The position numbers and the translations under genes were made by a program. Of a stretch of 64,000 nt of DNA, positions 9,344-17,526 are shown in pieces. Location of the stretch: assembly GCA_947623745.1 (NCBI GenBank), contig CANQHN010000001.1, positions 1 to 64,000 on the forward strand, read 5' to 3'. The notes beneath the pieces were generated by a model that worked only from the letters and a program-made list of their open reading frames with translations, had not been told where the DNA came from and did not search any database. This DNA is from an uncultured Oscillospiraceae bacterium. GTDB taxonomy: Bacteria; Bacillota; Clostridia; Oscillospirales; Oscillospiraceae. Numbering within the stretch: position 1 is the first letter of the stretch; each line of letters starts with the position of its first letter.

Positions 9344-10573
9344 ATGCGCCGTCCCCACTACGCCTGGGCCGTGTGCCTGGGCGGCGCGCTGGCCCTGTTC
9401 TCGGTGATGGGCCTGGGCGTGAACATCTTCTCGGTCTATCAGCCCTATATCATCGCCCAGAACGGCTTTTCCAATGCCCAGGGCTCCCTCATCACCACCG
9501 CCCGCAGCCTGTTCACCCTGGCGGCCATGCTCACGGTCAACCAGCTGTGCACCCGGCTGGGCCTGCGGCGGGTGATGACCTTGGGGATGGCCCTGCTGTG
9601 CGCCTCCTGTGTGTGCTTCGGCCTGGCGTCCAGCTTCCCGGCCTACTGCGCCGCTGGGGCGCTGACCGGCCTGGCCTACGGCTACGGGGGGATGGTCCCC
9701 CTGTCGCTGGTCATCGGCCACTGGTTCCGGGACCGGCGGGGGTTCGCCCTGGGACTGGCCGCGGCGGGCAGCGGGGTGTCCACCATCGTGGCCCCGGCCC
9801 TGGTGACCCGGCTCATCGAGACCCGGGGCCTGCGCGCGGCCTTCCTGCTGGAGGCCGCCGTCATCGCCCTGCTGGGGGCGCTGGTGTGGCTGCTGGTGCG
9901 CAGCTCGCCGGAGGAGATGGGGCTGGAGCCCTACCACCTGGGCGGCGCGCAGGCCGCCCCTCCCCCGCCCCGTCAGGCGCCGGCCCCCATGGGGCGCGGG
10001 ATGTGGTATGCCCTGCTGCTGTCCGCCTTCCTCATCGGCGGGCCGGGCGGGCCCGGGTTCTCCCACCTGACGGTATTATATGACAGCTGCGGCTATGACA
10101 GCATGACCGTGGCCGCGCTGGTGTCCTACCTGGGGCTGGTCATCTGCGCGGGCAAGCTCATCTGCGGCCAGGTGTACGACGCCCTGGGCGGCCTGCTGGG
10201 CAACTTCTACATCTCGGGGGTCTTTCTGGGGGGCTTCGCGCTGTGCTGCATGGCCCCGCTGGGCGGGAAGGTCCTCCCCTTCGCGGCCATCACCCTGTTC
10301 GGGCTTGGGGTGCCCATCTCCGCCCTGTCCTTCGCCGTTTGGGCGGGGGACCTGCTGGGGGATGAGGGCTACGAGAGCGCGGTGCGCTCCCTCACCGTGG
10401 CCTACGCCCTGGGGATGCTGGCCTTCGGGCCCGTGGCCGGGGCGGCGGCCGATTGGACAGGCAGCTATGTCCCCGCCTACGCCCTGTTCGGCGGCGCGCT
10501 GGCTGCGGCCACCGTCATCGTGCAGTGGGCCTATCTCAAGCTGGGGGCCGGGAAACGGCCCGGGAAAACGTGA
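9344..10573 (+). CDS. MFS transporter, oxalate/formate-antiporter-like
   Basis: Inner-membrane major facilitator protein of 409 residues with about 12 hydrophobic segments. The arrangement resembles the OFA (oxalate/formate antiporter) and monocarboxylate branch: a long first helix with MGLGVNIFSVY, a GLAYGYGGMVPLS helix 4, WFRDRRGFALGLAAAGSG between helices 4 and 5, and a mid-protein loop rich in Pro/Ala near residues 200-220. The substrate cannot be read from sequence; an organic anion is likely. GGGAG precedes the ATG. It is divergent from dprA and convergent with the methyltransferase that follows. Confidence 0.85.
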   Translation: MRRPHYAWAVCLGGALALFSVMGLGVNIFSVYQPYIIAQNGFSNAQGSLITTARSLFTLAAMLTVNQLCTRLGLRRVMTLGMALLCASCVCFGLASSFPAYCAAGALTGLAYGYGGMVPLSLVIGHWFRDRRGFALGLAAAGSGVSTIVAPALVTRLIETRGLRAAFLLEAAVIALLGALVWLLVRSSPEEMGLEPYHLGGAQAAPPPPRQAPAPMGRGMWYALLLSAFLIGGPGGPGFSHLTVLYDSCGYDSMTVAALVSYLGLVICAGKLICGQVYDALGGLLGNFYISGVFLGGFALCCMAPLGGKVLPFAAITLFGLGVPISALSFAVWAGDLLGDEGYESAVRSLTVAYALGMLAFGPVAGAAADWTGSYVPAYALFGGALAAATVIVQWAYLKLGAGKRPGKT

Positions 10574-10585
10574 ACTATTCTCTGT

Positions 10586-10612
10586 GCCGCCCCTCCGGGG
10601 CGGCGCTTTTTT
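10586..10612 (+). terminator. terminator of the MFS transporter gene
   Basis: Stem GCCGCCCC / GGGGCGGC with a TCC loop, then GC and six T. The T-run overlaps the stop codon of the convergent methyltransferase gene. Confidence 0.8.
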
Positions 10613-11363
10613 ATCGGAACATCTCCCACAGCACCACGGCGGCGGCCACCGCGGCGTTGAGGGACTCGCACCGGGGGCTCATGGGGATCTTCAACGTCTT
10701 TTCACACCGGGCCAGCACCGGCTGGGACACCCCCTGCCCCTCGCTGCCGATGACCACGGCGCACCGGGACAGGTCCACATCCCGCACGTCCGCCGTGTCC
10801 TCCCGCAGGGCCGCGGCGTACAGGGGGACGCGGGAGCGGTCCAGCAGGGCGGACAGCTCCTCCAGGGTGCAGCGGTACACCGGGCGGCGGAAGTGGACGC
10901 CCATGGCGGCGCGCACCGTCTTGGGGCCGTACAGGTCGGCGCAGCCGGGCAGCAGGAATATCCCGCCGCAGTCGAAGGCGTCCGCCGTGCGCAGGATGGT
11001 GCCCACGTTGCCCGGATCCTGGACGCCGTCCAGCACCAGGCAGCGGCCCGTCTCCATCGTCTCGGGCAGGGACCGCTCCGGCAGGCGGCAGGAGAACACC
11101 ACCCCCTGGGGGGTCTGCATGGGGCTGACGGCCTGCATGACGCTCTCGCTCACCTGGACTGCCCGGACGTGCTCAGGCAGGCAGGCGGGGGGCTCCCCGG
11201 TGAAGAGGACGGCGGAGAGCTCCGCCCCCCAGGCCGCCGCCTCGGCGAGCAGCTTGGGGCTATCGCACAAAAACTCCCCCGCCTCCTCCCGGTAGGCCCG
11301 GGAGGCCGCCAGTTTGCGGAAATGGGTGCACAGGGAATTTTTCCGGCTGGTGATGTTCTCCAT
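10611..11363 (-). CDS. SpoU-family RNA 2'-O-ribose methyltransferase (TrmH/RlmB-like)
   Basis: SPOUT-class methyltransferase of 250 residues that probably methylates a ribose in rRNA or tRNA with S-adenosylmethionine. The three SpoU motifs are present: NVGTILRTADAF near residue 126, VVIGSEGQGVS near 199, and IPMSPRCESLNAAVAAAVVLWE near the C-terminus. The N-terminal about 90 residues match the SpoU substrate-binding domain. The exact target (RlmB, TrmH or other) cannot be decided. It lies downstream of greA and lysS, on the same strand, beyond a weak hairpin. Confidence 0.9.
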   Translation of the reverse strand: MENITSRKNSLCTHFRKLAASRAYREEAGEFLCDSPKLLAEAAAWGAELSAVLFTGEPPACLPEHVRAVQVSESVMQAVSPMQTPQGVVFSCRLPERSLPETMETGRCLVLDGVQDPGNVGTILRTADAFDCGGIFLLPGCADLYGPKTVRAAMGVHFRRPVYRCTLEELSALLDRSRVPLYAAALREDTADVRDVDLSRCAVVIGSEGQGVSQPVLARCEKTLKIPMSPRCESLNAAVAAAVVLWEMFR

Positions 11364-11395
11364 GCCGCCCTCCTTGTCAGCTATTGCGCGTGAAA

Positions 11396-11434
11396 GGCAT
11401 ACCGACGGGCCAAAGCGGCGCCGGTATGCCTTTT
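11396..11434. terminator. inverted repeat after lysS
   Basis: Arms GGCATACCG / CGGTATGCC separated by 17 bases that can extend the stem. TTTT follows on the plus strand and only TTT on the minus strand. This is a weak terminator or partial read-through point between lysS and the SpoU gene. Confidence 0.4.
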
Positions 11435-11438
11435 GGGA

Positions 11439-12938
11439 TCAATCCAGGGGTTTCATCGTGGGGAACAGAATGACCTCGCGGATGGTGTCCGCCCCGGTGA
11501 GGAGCATGACGCACCGGTCGATGCCCATGCCCATGCCGCCCGTGGGGGGCATTCCGTACTCCAGGGCGGTGAGGAAATCCTCGTCCAGCATCTCCGCCTC
11601 GTCGTCGCCCCGGTCGCGCAGCTCGATCTGCTTTTCAAAGCGCGCCCGCTGGTCGATGGGGTCGTTGAGCTCGGAATAGGCGTTGGCCATCTCGCTGTGA
11701 CAGATGAACAGCTCGAACCGCTCGGTGAGCCGGGGGTCCTCGGGGGAGCGCTTGGTCAGCGGGGAGACCTCCACCGGGTACATGGTGATGAAGGTGGGCT
11801 GGATGAGCTTCTCCTCCACCTTCTGGTCGAAGCAGGCGTACAGGGCGTTGCCCCAGGTCTTATCGGCGGTGTCGGCCAGCTCCACCCCCACGGCCTTGGC
11901 GGCGGCCACGGCCTGGGCGTCGTCAGAGATGGCGCCGAAGTCCACGCCCACATACTCCTTCACCGCGTCGATCATGGTCAGCCGGCGCCAGCCGGGGGTC
12001 AGGTCGATGTCCTGGCCCTGCCACTGGACCTGGTAGGAGCCCAAAATCTCCTTGGCGGCTCCGGACAGGACCCCCTCGGCGATATCCATCATGTCGTGGA
12101 AGTCGGCGTAGGCCTCGTAGAGCTCGATGGTGGTGAACTCGGGGTTGTGCTTGGGGTCCATGCCCTCGTTTCGGAAAATGCGGCCGATCTCGTACACCCG
12201 CTCCATGCCGCCCACGATGAGCCGCTTCAGGGGCAGCTCGGTGGCGATGCGCATATACATATCGATATCCAGGGTATTGTGGTGGGTGATGAAGGGCCGG
12301 GCGGCGGCGCCGCCGGCCAGGGTGTTCAGCACCGGGGTCTCCACCTCGATGTAGCCCCGGCCGTCCATGTAGTTGCGCAGGAACTTGATGAACTGGGAGC
12401 GGATCTCAAAATTCCGCTTCACCTCGGGGTTGACGATCAGGTCCACGTACCGCTGGCGGTAGCGCAGCTCCTGGTTGGTCAGGCCGTGGAACTTCTCCGG
12501 CAGGGGCAGCAGGGACTTGGACAGCAGGGTGGGCTTGGCCACCCGGACGGACATCTCCCCCCGCTGGGTGCGGAAAACGGTGCCCTGGATGCCCACGATG
12601 TCGCCGATGTCGTACTTCTTGAAGCGCTCGTAGTCCGCCTCGTCCATCTCGTCCCGGCGGGCATAGAGCTGGATGCGGCCGGACTTGTCCTGCAGATCGC
12701 AGAAGGACACCTTGCCCATGCCCCGCTTGGACATGAGGCGGCCGGCGATGGTGATCTCGCTGTTTTCCAGCTGGTCAAAGTTGTCCTTGATCTCCTGGGC
12801 GTGGTGGCTGACGGTGAACTTGGTGATCTGGAAGGGGTCGCTGCCCGCGCTCTGCAAGTCCTTGAGCTTGTCCCGGCGGATCTGGAGCAGCTGGGACAGG
12901 TTCTGCTCGGACTGGTTCTGGTTGTTTTTCTCGGCCAT
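11439..12938 (-). CDS. lysS: lysyl-tRNA synthetase, class II
   Basis: Charges tRNA-Lys in the cytoplasm. The 499-residue protein has an N-terminal OB-fold anticodon-binding domain (about residues 60-165, with GRLMSKRGMGKVSFCDL). The class II core follows, with FLRNYMDGRGYIEVETPVL (motif 1), FRNEGMDPKHNPEFTTIE (motif 2) and the C-terminal GMGIDRCVMLLT (motif 3). Length is as expected. AGGAGAG precedes the ATG. It follows greA after a 55-base gap, a widespread Firmicutes arrangement, and likely shares the greA promoter. Confidence 0.98.
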   Translation of the reverse strand: MAEKNNQNQSEQNLSQLLQIRRDKLKDLQSAGSDPFQITKFTVSHHAQEIKDNFDQLENSEITIAGRLMSKRGMGKVSFCDLQDKSGRIQLYARRDEMDEADYERFKKYDIGDIVGIQGTVFRTQRGEMSVRVAKPTLLSKSLLPLPEKFHGLTNQELRYRQRYVDLIVNPEVKRNFEIRSQFIKFLRNYMDGRGYIEVETPVLNTLAGGAAARPFITHHNTLDIDMYMRIATELPLKRLIVGGMERVYEIGRIFRNEGMDPKHNPEFTTIELYEAYADFHDMMDIAEGVLSGAAKEILGSYQVQWQGQDIDLTPGWRRLTMIDAVKEYVGVDFGAISDDAQAVAAAKAVGVELADTADKTWGNALYACFDQKVEEKLIQPTFITMYPVEVSPLTKRSPEDPRLTERFELFICHSEMANAYSELNDPIDQRARFEKQIELRDRGDDEAEMLDEDFLTALEYGMPPTGGMGMGIDRCVMLLTGADTIREVILFPTMKPLD

Positions 12939-12993
12939 ATTGGCTCTCTCCTATTCTCTACCGGCCAATGGCCGCAGTGTTTTATTCAAAGGC

Positions 12994-13464
12994 TCACTCG
13001 ATCTTGAGGATCTTGTACTCCACCGGGCCGGCGGGGGCGTCCACGGTGATGTCCTCCCCCTCGCCCTTGCCCAGCAGGGCCTTGCCGAAGGGGGACTCCT
13101 CGGAGATGCTGCCGTTCATGGGGTCGGCCTCCTGGGAGCCCACGATCTTGTAGGTCAGCTCCTCGTCGAACTCCTTGTCCAGCACGGTGACCACGGAGCC
13201 CAGGCGGATGTAGACGCCGCTGTCCTCGTTCTCCTCGATGACCACATAGTTGGACAGGATCTCTTCCACCTCGGCGATGCGGGAGTAGAGCTTGCCCTGC
13301 TCAGTCTTGGCCTCGTCGTACTCGCTGTTCTCAGACAGGTCGCCGAAGGAGCGGGCCTCCTTGATCAGGTCGGCCACCTCCTTCTCCCGGACGGTCTTGA
13401 GATAGACCAGCTCGTCCTGGAGTTCCTTCAGCCGCTCGGGGCTGAGCTTGTATTCCTTTGCCAT
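12994..13464 (-). CDS. greA: transcription elongation factor GreA
   Basis: Rescues backtracked RNA polymerase by stimulating transcript cleavage. The 156-residue protein has the N-terminal coiled coil with the acidic tip SFGDLSENSEYDEAK near residue 41 and the C-terminal FKBP-like domain ending PAGPVEYKILKIE. The start at 13464 (MAKEYKLS) is preceded by GAGGTG; the frame stays open far upstream but that part lacks conservation and a ribosome site. A fully consensus promoter lies about 85 bases upstream. Confidence 0.97.
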   Translation of the reverse strand: MAKEYKLSPERLKELQDELVYLKTVREKEVADLIKEARSFGDLSENSEYDEAKTEQGKLYSRIAEVEEILSNYVVIEENEDSGVYIRLGSVVTVLDKEFDEELTYKIVGSQEADPMNGSISEESPFGKALLGKGEGEDITVDAPAGPVEYKILKIE

Positions 13465-13548
13465 GACGATACACCTCACAAATCGGGCCCGGAGCGGGCC
13501 GGGCCTATACATTATAAATAAAAATTGGGCGGAAATATAGTATGTGTC

Positions 13549-13577
13549 ATTATAGAGGCTTTGTCCCGGTCTGTCAA
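13549..13577 (-). promoter_or_regulatory. consensus sigma-A promoter for greA-lysS
   Basis: On the minus strand TTGACA and TATAAT are separated by 17 bases, a perfect consensus. The -35 overlaps the stop codon of the upstream unknown gene. Confidence 0.9.
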
Positions 13578-14254
13578 GTAAATTCCAAATCGTTCCTGCT
13601 GATTTTTCCGGCCTCCCACAATGCGGCGTACAGGCGCAGGGGCTCACAGCCCGCCGGATCCAGGCCGGGCAGGCTGATTTCCTCCGCCCCCGGCCAGTTT
13701 CCCTCCGGGAACAGCTCCAGCACCTGCTCCCCCGCGTCCCAGGTGCGGCGGTCAAAGCGGACGGCGGCGCCCACCCCCTCGAAATCGGGGCGCACCGCCA
13801 GGCCGAACTCCCACTGGAGCTCCCGGCACAGCCCCTCGCCGCCCCGGGGGGCGGACACGCACAGCTCCCGCACCCGGGGACACAGCTCCCAGGCCGCCCG
13901 CTCCAGGCCCCGCCCGGTCCGCAGGGCCCGCAGGGCCACGGCGCACCGCTCCGGCGCCCTCCCCCGCCGCTCCAGGGCAGCCAGGGTCAGGGGCGCGGCA
14001 TGGGCCTGGAGGAACTCCAGCGGGTCCACCGGGCGCAGGCCGCACCGGCGCAGCACCTCCCAGCCGTCGAACCCCTCCGGCACCAGCACCCGGCGGCAGC
14101 CGGCGCGGAAGAGCTGCTTTCCCCAGCGGCGCAGGCGGTGTTTGGCGAAGAGGGCGGCGGGATCGTACTGGACCCGGAGCACGCTCAGGCCGGCGATTTG
14201 GGCCCGCTCTGGGGCCCCGGCGGGATGGGAGGAGTAGGAGAGCTGTGCCAGCAT
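13574..14254 (-). CDS. conserved protein of unknown function downstream of the ftsEX-M23 group
   Basis: I do not recognise this 226-residue protein. It has no clear signal peptide or membrane segment, and it is rich in Arg, Leu, Ala and Gly. It contains RRVLVPEGFDGWEVLRRCGL near residue 60, suggesting an alpha/beta fold with a nucleotide- or sugar-binding-like strand-loop. The ATG at 14254 is preceded by GAGGTGG at good spacing; a GTG three codons upstream is less well placed. It lies last in the ftsE-ftsX-M23 direction, after a weak terminator. That the frame is a real gene is supported by its placement and ribosome site. Confidence 0.7.
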   Translation of the reverse strand: MLAQLSYSSHPAGAPERAQIAGLSVLRVQYDPAALFAKHRLRRWGKQLFRAGCRRVLVPEGFDGWEVLRRCGLRPVDPLEFLQAHAAPLTLAALERRGRAPERCAVALRALRTGRGLERAAWELCPRVRELCVSAPRGGEGLCRELQWEFGLAVRPDFEGVGAAVRFDRRTWDAGEQVLELFPEGNWPGAEEISLPGLDPAGCEPLRLYAALWEAGKISRNDLEFT

Positions 14255-14305
14255 GAAAACCACCTCGGGGGCAAGGATATGCGCCCCGGGGCCGGGGTAT
14301 GCAGG

Positions 14306-14332
14306 AAAGGACCGGCGGGAAAACGCCGGTCC
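14306..14332 (-). terminator. terminator after the M23 hydrolase gene
   Basis: Stem GGACCGGCG / CGCCGGTCC with a 6-base loop, followed by TTT on the minus strand. The short T-run suggests moderate efficiency. Confidence 0.55.
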
Positions 14333-14339
14333 TTCGCTG

Positions 14340-15578
14340 TCAATTCACCGTGTAGGGGTAGGTCTTGCCGCCGGACTGGATGTAGAGATTGGAGCCCTTG
14401 AAGTAGTTCAGGGGGTCCTGGCGGGTGCCGTTGAGGCGGATCTCGAAGTGCAGGTGGTTGCCGCTGGAGGAGCCGGTGGAGCCCACCTTGCCCAGCTCCT
14501 GGCCCTGGGTGACGGTCTGCCCCTCGCTGACGGAGCGCTTGCTCATGTGGGCGTAGAGGGTGGTCTGGCCGTTGCCGTGGCTGACCACCACGTAGTTGCC
14601 GTAGGAGCTGTTGCGGGTGGAGGTGATGACCAGCCCGCTCTTGGCGGCCATGATGGTGGTGCCGCCGGGGGCGGCGATGTCGATGCCGGTGTGGTTGTTG
14701 GGCTTGCCGGTGATGGGGTGGATCCGGTTGCCAAAGAGGGAGGTGAGGGTCTTGTTGTTTTTCAGCGGCCAGATGAAGCCGGCCTCACTGACGATCTTGG
14801 ACAGCTGGGCGGCCAGCTCGGCCTCCTTTTTCCGGATCTCCGCGTCCATGGCGTTGGCGGCGGCCTGCAGGTTGGCCTCCATCTTAGCCAGCTCCTCCTC
14901 CTTGCTGCTGATCTCGGCGATGAGCTGGTCCACCTTGGCGCGGCGGTCCTCCAGCTCGGCCTTGGCCTGCTCCTGCTCGGTCTTGGCGTCCTGCTGCTCC
15001 TGGCGGGCGGTCTCCAGGTCGGCCTTGTCCTGCTGGATCTGCTCCCGGATGGCGATGAGCTGCTCCATGACGGCGTTGTCGTAGTCCATGAACTCCTCCA
15101 CCATGATGAAGCGGTCCAGCAGGTCGTTGAAGTCGCTGGAGTCGAAGAGGATGGACCAGTAGGTCACCTCGCCCTGCTCCTCCAGCTCCCGCACCCGGCG
15201 GCAGAACAGCTCGTAGCGGCGCTGCTCCTCCTCTTGGGCCAGGCCGATCTCCACCTCTTTCTGGGCGATGAGGTCGTCGTACTTGGCGATCTGCTCCGTG
15301 ATGGTGTCGATGCGCTGCTCGATGAGGTCGATCTCCTGCTCCAGCAGGGCCTTCTGCTGCAGGGCCTCGCCCTTCTCCGTGGCTGCGGCCGCCAGCTGGT
15401 CCTTGATCTCCTTCTGCTGGGCGGCCAGGCCCTTGGCATCGTTTTTCAGCGCGTTGATCTCCTCCTGGGTCACGGCCTGGACAGGGGTGGCCAGCCAGGC
15501 CGGCAGGACGGTGACGGCGGTGACGGTGACGGCCGCGGCCAGCAGGAGGCTCATGGCGCGGCGCAGGAATCGCTTCAT
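14340..15578 (-). CDS. secreted coiled-coil M23 peptidoglycan endopeptidase (EnvC/PcsB-like partner of FtsEX)
   Basis: Secreted murein hydrolase of 412 residues. A signal peptide occupies about residues 1-36, ending in a VQAV-type cleavage region. Residues about 40-255 form long heptad-rich coiled coils (many Gln/Glu/Lys/Leu). The C-terminal LytM/M23 domain has the zinc ligands in NHTGIDIAAPGG and GNHLHFEIRLNG. The ATG at 15578 has GAGGTG at proper spacing; the upstream GTG does not. Gene context with ftsE and ftsX suggests that FtsEX regulates it at the division site, as known for EnvC and PcsB systems; that pairing here is inference. Confidence 0.92.
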   Translation of the reverse strand: MKRFLRRAMSLLLAAAVTVTAVTVLPAWLATPVQAVTQEEINALKNDAKGLAAQQKEIKDQLAAAATEKGEALQQKALLEQEIDLIEQRIDTITEQIAKYDDLIAQKEVEIGLAQEEEQRRYELFCRRVRELEEQGEVTYWSILFDSSDFNDLLDRFIMVEEFMDYDNAVMEQLIAIREQIQQDKADLETARQEQQDAKTEQEQAKAELEDRRAKVDQLIAEISSKEEELAKMEANLQAAANAMDAEIRKKEAELAAQLSKIVSEAGFIWPLKNNKTLTSLFGNRIHPITGKPNNHTGIDIAAPGGTTIMAAKSGLVITSTRNSSYGNYVVVSHGNGQTTLYAHMSKRSVSEGQTVTQGQELGKVGSTGSSSGNHLHFEIRLNGTRQDPLNYFKGSNLYIQSGGKTYPYTVN

Positions 15579-15607
15579 GGGAAACACCTCGCTTCGGATG
15601 CGCGCAT

Positions 15608-15706
15608 TCAGCGGATGAAGATATTCGCGATCATAGGCAGGATCATCAGCACCACCATCAGCAGGGCCAGGGCGGCGATGATCTTCTGTTGGGTATTGCG
15701 TTTCAT
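15608..15706 (-). CDS. 32-residue single-span membrane miniprotein
   Basis: A short frame between ftsX and the hydrolase gene encodes MKRNTQQKIIAALA, then a hydrophobic stretch to the end at residue 32 (…ANIFIR). It has a positively charged head, one predicted membrane helix (about residues 9-30) and no tail. This layout resembles the tiny Firmicutes membrane proteins such as Prli42/DUF4044. A weak AGAGGGG site lies about 10 bases before the ATG. The gaps to both neighbours are 28-29 bases, which fits an operon member. Its role is unknown. Confidence 0.65.
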   Translation of the reverse strand: MKRNTQQKIIAALALLMVVLMILPMIANIFIR

Positions 15707-15734
15707 AATAGTGGAACCCCTCTCCCCTTCCAGG

Positions 15735-16625
15735 TCACACCTGGAGGAACTTGCGGATGGCCAGCAGAGAGCCGCCCACGCCGATGATAAGTCCGGCGCC
15801 GCAGAAGGCCGGCAGGATATAGCGGATCATGGTCGTGAAGCTGACCATGGTCACCAGGGACAGCCCGTTGCCCTGGACCACCACCCGGGCCACGGCCTCG
15901 TACAGTCCCCACTGGAGGAAGAACGCCACCAGGGCCCCGCACAGGCCCAGCAGCATGCCCTCCACCACGAAGGGCCAGCGCACGAAAGCGTTGGTGGCGC
16001 CGCACATCTTCATGATGGCGATCTCCTCCCGGCGGTAGAAGGTGGCAAGCTTGATGGTGTTGGCGATGATGAACAGGGAGATGAGCACCAGCATGGCGAT
16101 CAGGGCGATGGCCACGCCGGTGGCGATATTGCGCACCATGATGAACCCCTGGGCCACCTTCATGGCGCCCCGCACCAGGGCGACCCCCTCCAGGCTCTCC
16201 ACGGCGCTCCAGGTTTTGGCCATAAGCTCAATGTCGTCCACATGGATGTGGTAGCGGTCCCGCAGGGTCTCGTCGGGCAGCTCGTTGTACAGCGGGTTGT
16301 CCTCGTGGCCCTCCAGGAAGGCGTCCAGGGCCTCCCGGCGGGTCATAAAGGTGACGTTGGACACGTTGGGGATGGCCTCCAGCGAGGACTGGAGGGCCCT
16401 CGCCTGCTCCTCGGTGTAGTCCTCCTCCACGTAGGCGATCAGCTCGTTCTCCGCCTCCAGGTCCCCCAGCATGTGCTCCAGGTTCAGCGCCACCAGGGAG
16501 AAGGAGCCCATGATGAGCAGGCAGGCCACCGTCATGCACACGGCGGCGAAGGACATGAAGCCGTGGGTGAAGATGGAGTGGAACCCCTCGCTGATATAGT
16601 AGCCTGTGTTAAATCGTCTCGCCAT
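15735..16625 (-). CDS. ftsX: cell division protein FtsX
   Basis: Membrane partner of FtsE in a mechanotransmitting ABC complex that controls peptidoglycan hydrolases. The 296-residue protein starts MARRFNTGYYISEG. It has one N-terminal helix, an extracytoplasmic loop of about 110 residues, then three C-terminal helices with the conserved IANTIKLATFYRREEIAIMK and MCGATNAFVRWPF. The start at 16625 overlaps the end of ftsE by 17 bases, with AGGTGG inside ftsE as ribosome site, indicating translational coupling. Confidence 0.96.
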   Translation of the reverse strand: MARRFNTGYYISEGFHSIFTHGFMSFAAVCMTVACLLIMGSFSLVALNLEHMLGDLEAENELIAYVEEDYTEEQARALQSSLEAIPNVSNVTFMTRREALDAFLEGHEDNPLYNELPDETLRDRYHIHVDDIELMAKTWSAVESLEGVALVRGAMKVAQGFIMVRNIATGVAIALIAMLVLISLFIIANTIKLATFYRREEIAIMKMCGATNAFVRWPFVVEGMLLGLCGALVAFFLQWGLYEAVARVVVQGNGLSLVTMVSFTTMIRYILPAFCGAGLIIGVGGSLLAIRKFLQV

Positions 16626-17298
16626 TGTAGTAACCACCTGTCTCGTCGCTGATGATCCGCCCGTCCTCAATGGCCACCACCCGCTTGGCGAAGCGGTTGA
16701 CCAGGGCGCGCTCGTGGGTGACCACCAGCATGGTGGTGCCCAGCTCGTTGATGCGCTCCAGCAGCATCATGATCTCCAGGGAGCGCTGGGGGTCCAGGTT
16801 GCCCGTGGGCTCGTCGGCGATGATCATGCTGGGGTTGTTCACCAGGGCCCGGGCGATGGCCACCCGCTGCTGCTCGCCGCCGGAGAGCTGGCCGGGGTAC
16901 TGTTTGGCCTTCTCGTCCAGGCCCACCAGCTCCAGCACGTAGGGGATGCGGCGCTTGAGCTCCTTGGGGGAGGCGCCGATGGCCCGCATGACAAAGGCCA
17001 GGTTCTCGTACACCGTCTTTTTCTCGATGAGGCGGAAGTCCTGGAAGATGATGCCCAGGGTGCGGCGCATATAGGGGATCTGCCGGCCGCTGATGTTGTT
17101 CAGGTTGTACCCGTTGACCATCAGCTTGCCCTCGGTAGCGGCGATCTCGCCGGTGATGAGCTTGATGACGGTGGACTTCCCCGACCCGGAGGGGCCCACC
17201 AGAAAGACGAACTCCCCGTCGTCGATGCGCAGGTCGATGCCCTTGAGGGCCTTGGTGCCGTTGTCGTATTCCTTATGTACGTCGATGAGCCGTATCAT
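16609..17298 (-). CDS. ftsE: cell division ATP-binding protein FtsE
   Basis: Cytoplasmic ABC ATPase of FtsEX, 229 residues. It has Walker A GPSGSGKST, the Q-loop IIFQDFRL, signature LSGGEQQR, Walker B MIIADEP and the H-loop VVTHE. The family opening MIRLIDVHKEYDNG is typical. It heads the unit ftsE-ftsX-miniprotein-M23. Confidence 0.97.
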   Translation of the reverse strand: MIRLIDVHKEYDNGTKALKGIDLRIDDGEFVFLVGPSGSGKSTVIKLITGEIAATEGKLMVNGYNLNNISGRQIPYMRRTLGIIFQDFRLIEKKTVYENLAFVMRAIGASPKELKRRIPYVLELVGLDEKAKQYPGQLSGGEQQRVAIARALVNNPSMIIADEPTGNLDPQRSLEIMMLLERINELGTTMLVVTHERALVNRFAKRVVAIEDGRIISDETGGYYNGETI

Positions 17299-17379
17299 GC
17301 CTGTTCCCCCGAGCGGCGCCGGTCTCCCCCGCCCCGCCGGGCGCGGAAATACCAGAAAGCGCGAAAATTCTCTCCTAAA

Positions 17380-17408
17380 AGATTACATCCCCCGGCGTTC
17401 TTTGTCAA
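17380..17408 (-). promoter_or_regulatory. candidate promoter for ftsE operon
   Basis: Minus-strand TTGACA is followed after 17 bases by TAATCT, about 80 bases upstream of ftsE. The -35 is perfect and the -10 is weak. Confidence 0.45.
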
Positions 17409-17469
17409 CAGAAAAACGTGGTTGTCATAAAATGTTTACAAAGCTGTAACCCTTGGGGCCCAAGCGAAA

Positions 17470-17497
17470 GCCCCGCCCGCCTTTTGGCGGACGGGGC
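17470..17497 (-). terminator. terminator after the CdaR-type regulator gene
   Basis: A 12-bp stem with one mismatch and a 4-base loop (GCCCCGTCCGCC / GGCGGGCGGGGC on the minus strand), followed by TTTCGCTT. Confidence 0.65.
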
Positions 17498-17526
17498 AGA
17501 GATTTCTCTGTGGGAAAATGTACTGT

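Noticed and set aside
14253-16652. Open frame of about 799 codons on the plus strand opposite the M23 hydrolase and ftsX
   Set aside because: Shadow frame crossing several genes and intergenic terminators; no support for translation.
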